From Candidatus Nitrosopumilus sp. (GTDB taxonomy: Archaea; Thermoproteota; Nitrososphaeria; Nitrososphaerales; Nitrosopumilaceae): DNA of 5,221 nucleotides. The DNA is taken from contig JABMOR010000055.1 of NCBI GenBank assembly GCA_013203245.1, positions 1 to 5,221 on the forward strand, in the 5' to 3' direction. Shown here one piece after another: positions 1 to 5,221 of the stretch. The position numbers were made by a program, and so were the translations under genes. The notes under the pieces were generated by a model. It searched no databases. It was not told the DNA's origin and was given only the letters and a program-made list of their open reading frames with translations. Position 1 is the first letter of the stretch, and every line of letters starts with the position of its first letter.

Positions 1-259
1 GCGCAAAGAACATGGATCTCAACCCGAGGATGGCAAATACATTCGAGGTGTACACGATGAACGGATCCGTGGTAATGGCGAGGACCGCCGGCACCGAATC
101 AACCGCAAACACAACATCCGTGCTTTCCAGAAGGAGCACCACCACGAACAAAGGGGTGGCCATCAACCGACCGTTGGTGCGGACAAAAAAGGAATCCTCC
201 ACAAAACCGCTCGTAACCGGCATCAAACGCCGAAAGAGCTTTAACACCGGGTTTTTTTC
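1..259 (-). CDS. TerC/Alx-family integral membrane protein, partial (C-terminal part; both ends missing)
   Basis: Read on the minus strand with codons whose lowest base is 2, 5, 8 and so on, bases 259 to 2 give 86 uninterrupted residues. They begin EKNPVLKLFRRLMPVT and continue through FFVRTNGRLMATP, a hydrophobic stretch leading into LLLESTDVVFAVDSVPAVLA, then DPFIVYTSN and VFAILGLRSMFFA at the window edge. This is the hallmark pattern of the TerC/Alx/YkoY family of polytopic inner-membrane proteins, whose members are linked to tellurite resistance and manganese export; the acidic residues in the ESTDVVFAVDS helix are the conserved putative metal ligands. Two transmembrane helices are visible. 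No start codon is present: the frame enters the rpsJ sequence at the A7 tract. G+C is about 54%, far above the archaeal genes to the right, so I infer bacterial origin. Family assignment is confident from motifs; the substrate is not determinable. Confidence 0.85.
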
Positions 260-341
260 CGATACCCATTATCTCACTACATACGTCATCTAGTTTTGGT
301 AGACTGACAGAAGTAAGTTTGACACGGGCAGTTTGAGTCAT
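99..341 (-). CDS. rpsJ: 30S ribosomal protein S10, N-terminal fragment (genuine part 252-341) running out of frame into terC DNA
   Basis: The minus-strand frame starts at ATG 341-339 and is open to a stop at 101-99 (80 codons). Only the first 30 residues, MTQTARVKLTSVSLPKLDDV through IMGIGKK, look like archaeal S10 (uS10), a component of the small-subunit head normally about 100 residues long. After Lys30 the reading becomes an implausible Cys/Gly-rich tail (ending GKHGCCVCG), which is the terC DNA read in the wrong frame. The gene lies 8 bases after the EF-1alpha stop on the same strand, the conserved archaeal tuf-rpsJ arrangement, and probably shares its transcript. Only a weak ribosome-binding sequence is visible in the 8-base gap. 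The hybrid 80-residue protein should not be treated as real: the true 3' two-thirds of rpsJ is missing, most likely through a chimeric join. Confidence 0.85.
   Translation of the reverse strand: MTQTARVKLTSVSLPKLDDVCSEIMGIGKKPGVKALSAFDAGYERFCGGFLFCPHQRSVDGHPFVRGGAPSGKHGCCVCG
252..259. other. Chimeric junction between archaeal rpsJ and bacterial-type terC at an A7/T7 tract
   Basis: On the minus strand the sequence GGAAAAAAACCCGG fits both genes: as GGA-AAA-AAA it ends the recognisable S10 (GIGKK), and shifted by one base as GAA-AAA-AAC-CCG it begins the recognisable TerC (EKNPV). The two similarities therefore overlap by roughly 8-10 bases centred on seven A residues. G+C falls from about 54% to the left to about 40% or lower on the right. 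Both genes are truncated at the same point. This is what a false assembly overlap or a co-ligated clone would give; a natural recombination is possible but less likely because S10 is essential. Confidence 0.75.
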
Positions 342-349
342 AAATCAGC

Positions 350-1648
350 CTATGGTTCGTACTTCTCAGTAATTTCCTTGACAATTCCTGCTGCGATAGT
401 TGCACCCATATCTCTAAGGGCGAATCTACCCATTTCAGGGAAGTCTGCGAAAGTTTCTATACATGTTGGTCTCACAGGTCTAATTTTTACAATTGCAGAA
501 TCTCCAACTTTAAGGAATTTTGGATTTTCTTCTTCGACTGCACCAGATGCTGGGTTGATCTTTTGGAGGAACTCAGTAACAGTTGCTGCAACTTGTGTAG
601 TGTGTGCGTGCATTACTGGTGTATAACCAGGAGCAATTGCTGTTGGGTGGTGAATAACAATAATTTGGGCTTTGAATTCTTTTGCAACGTTTGGTGGTGA
701 ATCAGGAGTACCAAGGACATCTCCTCTCTTGATATCTTTCTTTTCAATACCTCTAAGATTGAAACCAATGTTGTCACCTGCTTCTGCAGTTGGCATTTCA
801 GTGTGGTGTGTTTCAATAGATTTGATTTCACCTAGTGCACCTGAAGGCATGACAATGATTTTTTGACCTGCTTTCATTACACCTGTTTCAACTCTACCTA
901 CTGGTACAGTACCTACACCTGTAATAGTGTAAACGTCTTGAATTGGTACACGTAGTGGTTTACCAATTGGTTTTTCAATTACTTTAAAGTCATCAAAGGA
1001 TTCAAGTAATGTTTTACCTTTGTACCAATCCATATTCTCAGATCTTTTGACTAAGTTATCGCCTTTCCATCCAGAAACTGGAATGCATGGTACGTTTTCT
1101 AATTTATAACCAACAGATTTTGCTAAGGCTTCACCTTTTGCTTTGGCTGCCATGAATGCATCTTCTTTGTATTCGACTGCATCCATTTTGTTGATTGCAA
1201 TAATTAGTTGGCCTACACCGAGTGTTTTGAGCAAGAATGCGTGTTCTCTTGCTTGTCCACCTGCTGCAATTGCAGTATCGGTTTCACCTTCTTTTGCTGA
1301 AAGTACTAGAATGGCGGCATCTGCTTCAGAAGCACCAGTAATCATGTTTTTAATAAAGTCCCTGTGACCAGGAGCGTCAATCAAAGTAAAGAAGAACTTT
1401 GGTGACTCAAACTTTTGGAAAGCTAGATCGATTGTAATACCTCTCTCTCTTTCGTCTTTAATGTTATCCATAACCCATGCATACTTGAAAGTATCACCTT
1501 TTCCGGTCTTTTCGGATTCTGCACCATGAGCTGCAATAGTTCGTTCATCTACAACTCCGAGATCCATCAAAAAATGACCCATAGTAGTTGATTTTCCATT
1601 ATCGATATGTCCTGTAACAATCAGGTTCAAGTGTGGTTTATCTGCCAT
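350..1648 (-). CDS. tuf: Translation elongation factor 1-alpha (aEF1A, EF-Tu homologue)
   Basis: This complete 432-residue cytosolic GTPase delivers aminoacyl-tRNA to the ribosomal A site. All G motifs are visible: G1 GHIDNGKST at 13-21, G2 ERGITID at 68-74 (Thr72 of switch I), G3 DAPGHRDF at 91-98 (His95 catalytic), G4 NKMD at 153-156 and G5 SGWKGDN at 192-198. Beta-barrel domain 2 follows from about residue 228 (RVPIQDVYTITGVGTVPVGR) and domain 3 from about 324, with the typical GYTPVMHAH (341-349) and GRFALRDMGATIA (407-419). Length is normal for archaeal EF1A. The G1 loop has Asn17 where many archaea and bacteria have His and eukaryotes Ser; thaumarchaeal EF1A commonly has this form. The start ATG 1648-1646 places MADKPHLNLIVTGH in the usual position. 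It is followed after 8 bases by rpsJ on the same strand and is divergent from fbp. Identification is secure. Confidence 0.98.
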   Translation of the reverse strand: MADKPHLNLIVTGHIDNGKSTTMGHFLMDLGVVDERTIAAHGAESEKTGKGDTFKYAWVMDNIKDERERGITIDLAFQKFESPKFFFTLIDAPGHRDFIKNMITGASEADAAILVLSAKEGETDTAIAAGGQAREHAFLLKTLGVGQLIIAINKMDAVEYKEDAFMAAKAKGEALAKSVGYKLENVPCIPVSGWKGDNLVKRSENMDWYKGKTLLESFDDFKVIEKPIGKPLRVPIQDVYTITGVGTVPVGRVETGVMKAGQKIIVMPSGALGEIKSIETHHTEMPTAEAGDNIGFNLRGIEKKDIKRGDVLGTPDSPPNVAKEFKAQIIVIHHPTAIAPGYTPVMHAHTTQVAATVTEFLQKINPASGAVEEENPKFLKVGDSAIVKIRPVRPTCIETFADFPEMGRFALRDMGATIAAGIVKEITEKYEP

Positions 1649-1700
1649 ATGGATTGCCTTGCTGAGGGCATTTATTACTGTTATGAATTTTTGAAGAAAA

Positions 1701-1707
1701 AATAAAG
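1701..1707 (-). promoter_or_regulatory. Putative TATA box for tuf-rpsJ
   Basis: On the minus strand this reads CTTTATT within an A+T-rich stretch (ATTCTTTATTTTTT), about 55 bases before the tuf ATG. An archaeal start site about 25 bases downstream would fall near 1677 and give a leader of roughly 30 bases, containing GCAAGGCAATCC just before the ATG but no strong Shine-Dalgarno match. The position is plausible but the motif is weak in such A+T-rich DNA. Confidence 0.35.
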
Positions 1708-1750
1708 AATATTCAATTAATTACAGATCACAGAACTTAGCTAAAAGCAC

Positions 1751-1757
1751 ATAAATC
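1751..1757 (+). promoter_or_regulatory. Putative TATA box for fbp (leaderless transcript predicted)
   Basis: The sequence CTAAAAGCACATAAATC lies just upstream of fbp. Its ATAAATC core is centred about 25 bases before the ATG at 1779, the spacing expected between an archaeal TATA box and the start of transcription. Transcription would thus begin at or next to the start codon, a leaderless mRNA, and no Shine-Dalgarno sequence is seen before the ATG (ttacaatt). Inference from spacing and composition only. Confidence 0.5.
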
Positions 1758-1778
1758 AAAGAGATAAAAATTACAATT

Positions 1779-2912
1779 ATGAAAATTACAGTTTCAGTTA
1801 TCAAAGCAGATGTCGGCGGAATTGGCGGACATACAAAACCTAGTGACGGCCTAATCAAAGCAATTAGAAATACCGTTGAAAATTCAGGCGATTTACTTAT
1901 CGATCATTACATTGGATATTGTGGAGATGATACTCACATTGTAATGACTCACACACATGGTGTTGGTAATGAAAAAGTCCATAAATTAGCATGGGATGCA
2001 TTCATGGCAGGAACTCAGGTAGCAAAAGATGAGGGATTGTATGGTGCAGGTCAAGATTTGTTAAAAGATTCATTTTCAGGAAACGTAAAAGGAATGGGTC
2101 CTGGAGTTGCAGAATTAGAATTCGAAGAAAGACCCAATGAAGCATTTACTATTTTTGCAGCAGATAAAACAGAACCAGGTGCATTCAACTATCCAATATA
2201 CAAAATGTTTGTAGATTCATTAAGTAATACAGCATTAATTGTAAACAAATCTCTTGCAAGTGGAGTAGTAATGAATATCATGGATGTTGAAAAAGCACAA
2301 ATTGCAGAATTACATTTATGGGAAGACAAACCAACTATTGAAGCAGCATTAATGTACCCAGGAAGATATGTTGTAGATTCTGTATACACAAAAGAAGGCG
2401 AACCAATTCTCGACGCATCTACAGATAGATTACACAACATTGCAGGAAAATATGTTGGAAAAGATGATCCAATTATGTTAGTAAGAACACAAAAGAATTT
2501 TCCAGCAACAGAAGAAGTTGGAAGTATGTTCAACAATCCACACTATGTTGCAGGAAATACAAGAGGCAGTCACAATATGCCATTAATGCCAGTGAAATTA
2601 AACTCAGCAGCATCAATCAACTTTTGCATTCCAATTGTAGAAGCACTGGTATTCAGTATGCACAATGGTAAATTGGTAGGACCATTTGATGGATTTTCAA
2701 CACCAGATTGGGATTACATACGAGAAATTGCAACAAAGAAAGCAATTGCAATTAGAAGTCAAGGATTCATTCATCCAGCAACACTAGTTCCATCAGAGTT
2801 AGAATATGCTGAAGGGTATAGAGCAAGAATGGATATTCTTGAAACCAAAATGAAACCAATGGAGAAGGTTTCATCAGGTGAAAAGAGAGAAAATTACGAA
2901 GATCCAGATTAG
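1779..2912 (+). CDS. fbp: Bifunctional fructose-1,6-bisphosphate aldolase/phosphatase (archaeal type, FBPA/P)
   Basis: This complete 377-residue cytosolic enzyme makes fructose 6-phosphate from dihydroxyacetone phosphate and glyceraldehyde 3-phosphate in gluconeogenesis, doing both the aldol condensation and the phosphatase step in one remodelling active site. Seen directly: the N-terminal signature KITVSVIKADVGGIGGHTKP with Asp11 and His18, the metal-ligand pair Asp50-Asp51 in GYCGDDTH, Gln92, Asp129-Lys130, and Y225-V-G-K228-D229-D230. By pattern and a constant offset of four, the last corresponds to the Schiff-base lysine Lys232, Tyr229 and Asp233/234 of the Thermoproteus enzyme. Later family blocks include NNPHYVAGNTRGSHNMPLMP (252-271) and GPFDGFSTPDWD (301-312). 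Length is typical. In an ammonia-oxidising archaeon it would feed fixed carbon into hexoses. It is divergent from tuf, has a probable leaderless promoter, and ends in a hairpin that overlaps its stop codon. Confidence 0.97.
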   Translation: MKITVSVIKADVGGIGGHTKPSDGLIKAIRNTVENSGDLLIDHYIGYCGDDTHIVMTHTHGVGNEKVHKLAWDAFMAGTQVAKDEGLYGAGQDLLKDSFSGNVKGMGPGVAELEFEERPNEAFTIFAADKTEPGAFNYPIYKMFVDSLSNTALIVNKSLASGVVMNIMDVEKAQIAELHLWEDKPTIEAALMYPGRYVVDSVYTKEGEPILDASTDRLHNIAGKYVGKDDPIMLVRTQKNFPATEEVGSMFNNPHYVAGNTRGSHNMPLMPVKLNSAASINFCIPIVEALVFSMHNGKLVGPFDGFSTPDWDYIREIATKKAIAIRSQGFIHPATLVPSELEYAEGYRARMDILETKMKPMEKVSSGEKRENYEDPD

Positions 2913-2929
2913 TAAATTTGGATCTTTTT
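2899..2929 (+). terminator. Terminator-like hairpin with T5 tract overlapping the fbp stop codon
   Basis: The left arm AAGATCCAGATT (2899-2910) pairs with the right arm AATTTGGATCTT (2915-2926) over 12 positions: 8 perfect outer pairs, one G-U, then three more A-U pairs, with a four-base loop AGTA. The T run at 2925-2929 sits at the foot of the stem. The fbp stop TAG (2910-2912) straddles the left arm and the loop. Archaeal termination usually needs only U-rich tracts, so the hairpin may instead define or protect the mRNA 3' end. Confidence 0.6.
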
Positions 2930-2941
2930 AATCATAGGAAA

Positions 2942-2951
2942 AAGTTAAATC
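2942..2951 (+). promoter_or_regulatory. Possible TATA box for the two-helix membrane protein gene
   Basis: AAGTTAAATC lies about 31 bases before the ATG at 2978 and just after the fbp hairpin. A start site about 25 bases downstream would give a leader of only a few bases (ending ataggtc). The location after a terminator-like structure supports a separate promoter, but the motif itself is weak. Confidence 0.35.
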
Positions 2952-2977
2952 AAAAAAGATACTAATTACAATAGGTC

Positions 2978-3388
2978 ATGAATGCTTTTCAAAAGGTGTT
3001 TGATTGGAAGACGTATATTTTCACAGCATTAGCAGTCATATCATTTTCAAGTTTTGTAGCAGTGTTATTTGGGCAAACCATCCCAGGAATAATTATCACG
3101 TTTTTCAAAATTGCTGGAGAATATGTAATTTTAGGAACAGTCTTTATTTTTGCACTTGCGTGGTTTCTTAAAGCAAGACCCCACAACCGCCCCAAAGAGT
3201 ACACGGTCGTACCATTTGATGTGTATGGCAAAAAAAGTAAGATTGACGGAATTAGAACAAATTTCAAAACACATGATGTTGCATGGAGTTTTATGAAACA
3301 ATACAAAGAATCATACCCATTTTACAACTTTGCACTAGTTTCAGATCTTCAAAATTCTGACAAACCAACAATCTTCAGATACATCTAA
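2978..3388 (+). CDS. Hypothetical two-helix membrane protein with a small soluble C-terminal domain
   Basis: A 136-residue protein that I cannot assign to a named family. After a short N-terminus (MNAFQKVFDWKT) there are two hydrophobic segments, about residues 13-33 (YIFTALAVISFSSFVAVLFG) and about 46-64 (GEYVILGTVFIFALAWFL), joined by a short loop with GQTIPG. A basic stretch KARPHNRPK (65-73) follows the second helix, so by the positive-inside rule the remaining ~65 residues probably lie in the cytoplasm. That domain contains VVPFDVYGKKSKIDGIRTNF, an aromatic-rich DVAWSFMKQYKESYPFYNF (100-118) and ends TIFRYI. No catalytic motif or metal-ligand cluster is evident. The codon pattern matches the flanking archaeal genes, so it appears to be a real gene. 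It is on the same strand as fbp (65-base gap containing the hairpin) and 36 bases ahead of the ligase gene, with which it might be co-transcribed. Function unknown. Confidence 0.8.
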   Translation: MNAFQKVFDWKTYIFTALAVISFSSFVAVLFGQTIPGIIITFFKIAGEYVILGTVFIFALAWFLKARPHNRPKEYTVVPFDVYGKKSKIDGIRTNFKTHDVAWSFMKQYKESYPFYNFALVSDLQNSDKPTIFRYI

Positions 3389-3394
3389 TTCAGA

Positions 3395-3402
3395 CTTTTA
3401 TT
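3395..3402 (+). promoter_or_regulatory. Possible TATA box for the DNA ligase gene
   Basis: CTTTTATT in the 36-base gap is centred about 26 bases before the ligase ATG at 3425, again matching a leaderless arrangement. A weak Shine-Dalgarno-like GAAGTGA touches the start codon (GAAGTGAAATG), too close to act normally. Co-transcription from the preceding gene is equally possible. Confidence 0.3.
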
Positions 3403-3424
3403 CAAGATCACATAGAGAAGTGAA

Positions 3425-5221
3425 ATGGAGTTTTCAATTTTGTCTGAATCTTTTAACAAAATGGAATCTACTAGAAAAAGATTAGAATTAACACAATTTT
3501 TAGTAGAATTATTTGAAAAAACTCCTCACGACGTAATTTCAAAAATTGTATATCTTATTCAAGGAAAATTAAGACCAGACTTTGAGGGAATTGAATTAGG
3601 AGTTTCTGAAAAATTAGTATTAAGAGCTGCAAAGAAGTCGCTAGGAATAAATGAAAAAGAAATAATTGAAATGCTAAACAAAGTAGGTGATCTTGGAACC
3701 ACAATTTCAAAAGTATTAGAAAGAAAGACACAGACAGGATTATTTGATTTTGTATCAGACTCAGAGGCACATGACAAATCAGTTTCTGACATCAAATCCA
3801 ACACAGTTGAAAAAATTTACGAAATATTATGGGACATATCTCAATTAGAAGGTGCAGGAAAAAATGTTCAAGATAAAAAAATAAATTTCATTTCAAGCTT
3901 ATGGAATAAGTCAAAACCAACAGAAGTAAAATTTGTTACAAAATTATTACTTGGAACACTGCGATTAGGAGTTGCCGAAAATACAGTTATGGATGCTTTA
4001 GCAATAGCATTTACAGGAGATAAGGGGAACAGGAAAAAATTACAATACGCATACAATGTATCTAGTGATTTAGGAAAAGTTGCAGAAACAGTTGCAACAA
4101 AAGGTCTAGAGGGAATTGAAAAATTTGAAATCACATTATTCAATCCCATTAGACCGATGTTAGCAGATAGAGTGAAGAGTGAAGATGAAGCAATTGAAAA
4201 AATGGGGAATGAGTTTGCAGCAGAATACAAACTAGATGGAGAAAGAGTGCAACTCCACATAGAAGGAGACAAAGTAGTATTGTTTTCTAGAAGTTTGGAA
4301 AACATTGAAAGTTATTATCCAGATATTATAGAAAAAATTCCTAAAAATATTCAAGCAGATAATATTATTTTAGAAGCTGAAGCAGTAGCAATAAATGAAA
4401 ACACTGGAGATTTTTTACCATTTCAAGAATTAATGCATAGACGAAGAAAATACAAAATAGAAAAAGCAATTACAAAATATCCAATTACAGTGAATTTTTT
4501 TGACGTATTGTATTGTAATGGAAAAAATTGTATGGAATTAACTTACAAAGAAAGAAGAGAGAAACTAGAAAAGCACGTAAAAGAAGATGACTTTGCAAAA
4601 TACATCCCCATGAGTTTAGTAAAAAATAAAAGTGAAATTGAAGACTTTATGGAAAATAGTATCAACGCAGGTAGTGAAGGATTAATGCTAAAAATGTTAG
4701 ACAAACCATACCAAGCTGGTTCCAGAGGAAGTCATTGGTTAAAACTAAAACGAGAGTATAGAAATGAATTAGGAGATAGTCTAGATCTTGTAGTAATAGG
4801 CGGATATTTTGGAAAAGGTAGAAGAACTGGAAATTATGGAACACTACTTTTAGCAACTTATGATGAAGATGAAGATACTTTTCCAAGTATTTGTAAAGTA
4901 GGTACAGGCTTTACAGACGAGTCCTTAGATCAACTATACCAAATTCTAAATCCCAAAGTTTCAATTAAAAAAAATCCGCGCATCATAAGTGAGATGGAAG
5001 CAGATGTATGGTTTGAGCCTGAATTAGTCATCGAAGTTGTAGCGTCAGAAATAACTCTCAGTCCAATTCACAAAGCAGCTTTGAACATGATACGAAAAGA
5101 TACAGGATTAGCTTTGAGATTTCCTAAATTTACTGGGAAGATCAGAGCAGATAAAGCAGTTGAAGATGCATCTACAAATGAAGAAGTCATCACACTATAC
5201 AAAGGACAGAAAAAAATAGCC
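3425..5221 (+). CDS. lig: ATP-dependent DNA ligase (archaeal LigI type), 3' end beyond window
   Basis: The frame from ATG 3425 is open for 599 codons to the last base, with no stop yet. The enzyme seals nicks in duplex DNA in replication (Okazaki fragments) and repair, through a lysine-AMP intermediate. Residues 1-~210 are the helical DNA-binding domain (MEFSILSESFNKMESTRKRL; LLGTLRLGVAENTVMDAL). The adenylation domain carries motif I EYKLDGERVQ with the AMP-accepting Lys269, motif III FSRSLENI (287-294), motif IV LEAEAVAI (316-323), NFFDVLYC (357-364), EGLMLK (418-423) and motif V WLKLKREY (438-445). The OB-fold follows with VVIGGYFGKGRRTG, VWFEPELVIEVVASEITLSP and motif VI LRFPKF (Arg565, Lys568). 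Archaeal ligases are usually about 560-600 residues, so only a few C-terminal residues are probably missing. The initiating Met is chosen because MEFSILSESF is the expected N-terminus and no earlier in-frame alternative is needed. The gene is notably A+T-rich (one 60-base line has only 20% G+C) but is not broken. Confidence 0.96.
   Translation, partial: MEFSILSESFNKMESTRKRLELTQFLVELFEKTPHDVISKIVYLIQGKLRPDFEGIELGVSEKLVLRAAKKSLGINEKEIIEMLNKVGDLGTTISKVLERKTQTGLFDFVSDSEAHDKSVSDIKSNTVEKIYEILWDISQLEGAGKNVQDKKINFISSLWNKSKPTEVKFVTKLLLGTLRLGVAENTVMDALAIAFTGDKGNRKKLQYAYNVSSDLGKVAETVATKGLEGIEKFEITLFNPIRPMLADRVKSEDEAIEKMGNEFAAEYKLDGERVQLHIEGDKVVLFSRSLENIESYYPDIIEKIPKNIQADNIILEAEAVAINENTGDFLPFQELMHRRRKYKIEKAITKYPITVNFFDVLYCNGKNCMELTYKERREKLEKHVKEDDFAKYIPMSLVKNKSEIEDFMENSINAGSEGLMLKMLDKPYQAGSRGSHWLKLKREYRNELGDSLDLVVIGGYFGKGRRTGNYGTLLLATYDEDEDTFPSICKVGTGFTDESLDQLYQILNPKVSIKKNPRIISEMEADVWFEPELVIEVVASEITLSPIHKAALNMIRKDTGLALRFPKFTGKIRADKAVEDASTNEEVITLYKGQKKIA

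Noticed and set aside
63..68. GGATCC (BamHI site) considered as a cloning scar explaining the chimera
   Set aside because: It lies inside the continuous terC reading frame, nearly 190 bases from the composition change, so it is not the junction.
12..293. Plus-strand 93-codon frame across the left end
   Set aside because: It is the antisense of the terC fragment, crosses the chimeric junction into rpsJ, and its Ser/Thr-rich translation resembles no family.
333..626. Plus-strand 97-codon frame, and others antisense to or overlapping EF-1alpha (613-831, 672-866, 1143-1367)
   Set aside because: All lie inside the well-supported EF-1alpha gene in other frames; none has recognisable motifs.
1649..1680. 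TGCC...GGCA short inverted repeat in the tuf leader considered as a regulatory hairpin
   Set aside because: Only a 4-bp stem with an 8-base loop, within chance expectation.
2189..2536. Minus-strand 115-codon frame inside fbp
   Set aside because: Fully contained in the FBPA/P gene, whose motifs are continuous; the antisense translation has no family character.
2989..3306. Minus-strand 105-codon frame opposite the two-helix protein
   Set aside because: The plus-strand reading has a better protein-like layout (two helices, basic stop-transfer, soluble domain) and a sensible start and spacing; the antisense frame is a shadow.
3868..4305. Minus-strand 145-codon frame, plus smaller ones at 3555-3804 and 4662-4886
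   Set aside because: All are antisense to the DNA ligase; they arise from A+T-rich codon bias and have low-complexity Leu/Phe/Ser-rich translations.
1..5221. CRISPR arrays, tRNA/rRNA genes, insertion sequences, toxin-antitoxin or defence genes
   Set aside because: No spaced direct repeats, no tRNA-like cloverleaf elements such as GGTTCRANYCC, no transposase or terminal repeats, and all substantial reading frames are accounted for by housekeeping genes.

Overview
The window is mostly archaeal DNA, about 5 kb from a marine ammonia-oxidising archaeon of the Nitrosopumilus type (Thaumarchaeota / Marine Group I). The assignment rests on an archaeal EF-1alpha carrying the GHIDNGKST P-loop, the bifunctional archaeal fructose-1,6-bisphosphate aldolase/phosphatase, an archaeal ATP-dependent DNA ligase, A+T-rich codon usage, and short leaders with TATA-like boxes about 25-28 bases before start codons. 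The first ~250 bases do not fit this picture. They are about 54% G+C (130 of bases 1-240 counted) and encode, on the minus strand, the C-terminal part of a TerC/Alx-family membrane protein of bacterial character.

Layout. Bases 1-259 (minus): TerC fragment without a start, running off the left edge. Bases 252-341 (minus): the first 30 codons of ribosomal protein S10 (rpsJ), which stop being S10 at an A7 tract (252-258). There both genes are broken and joined in different frames, most simply an assembly or cloning chimera. Bases 350-1648 (minus): complete EF-1alpha, 8 bases upstream of rpsJ, the usual tuf-rpsJ pair. Bases 1649-1778: divergent promoter region. Bases 1779-2912 (plus): complete FBP aldolase/phosphatase, ending in a 12-bp hairpin plus T run that overlaps its stop codon. 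Bases 2978-3388 (plus): a small two-helix membrane protein of unknown function. Bases 3425-5221 (plus): ATP-dependent DNA ligase, open for 599 codons to the right edge with no stop yet, so 3'-incomplete though nearly full length.

The archaeal part holds housekeeping functions: translation elongation (tuf, rpsJ), gluconeogenesis (fbp) and DNA replication/repair (lig). The genes are not one pathway, and fbp appears to be transcriptionally separated from the genes after it. I found no mobile element, CRISPR array, tRNA/rRNA or defence system. The most noteworthy observations are the chimeric junction, the hairpin overlapping the fbp stop, and the uncharacterised membrane protein. I see no convincing new biological system here.
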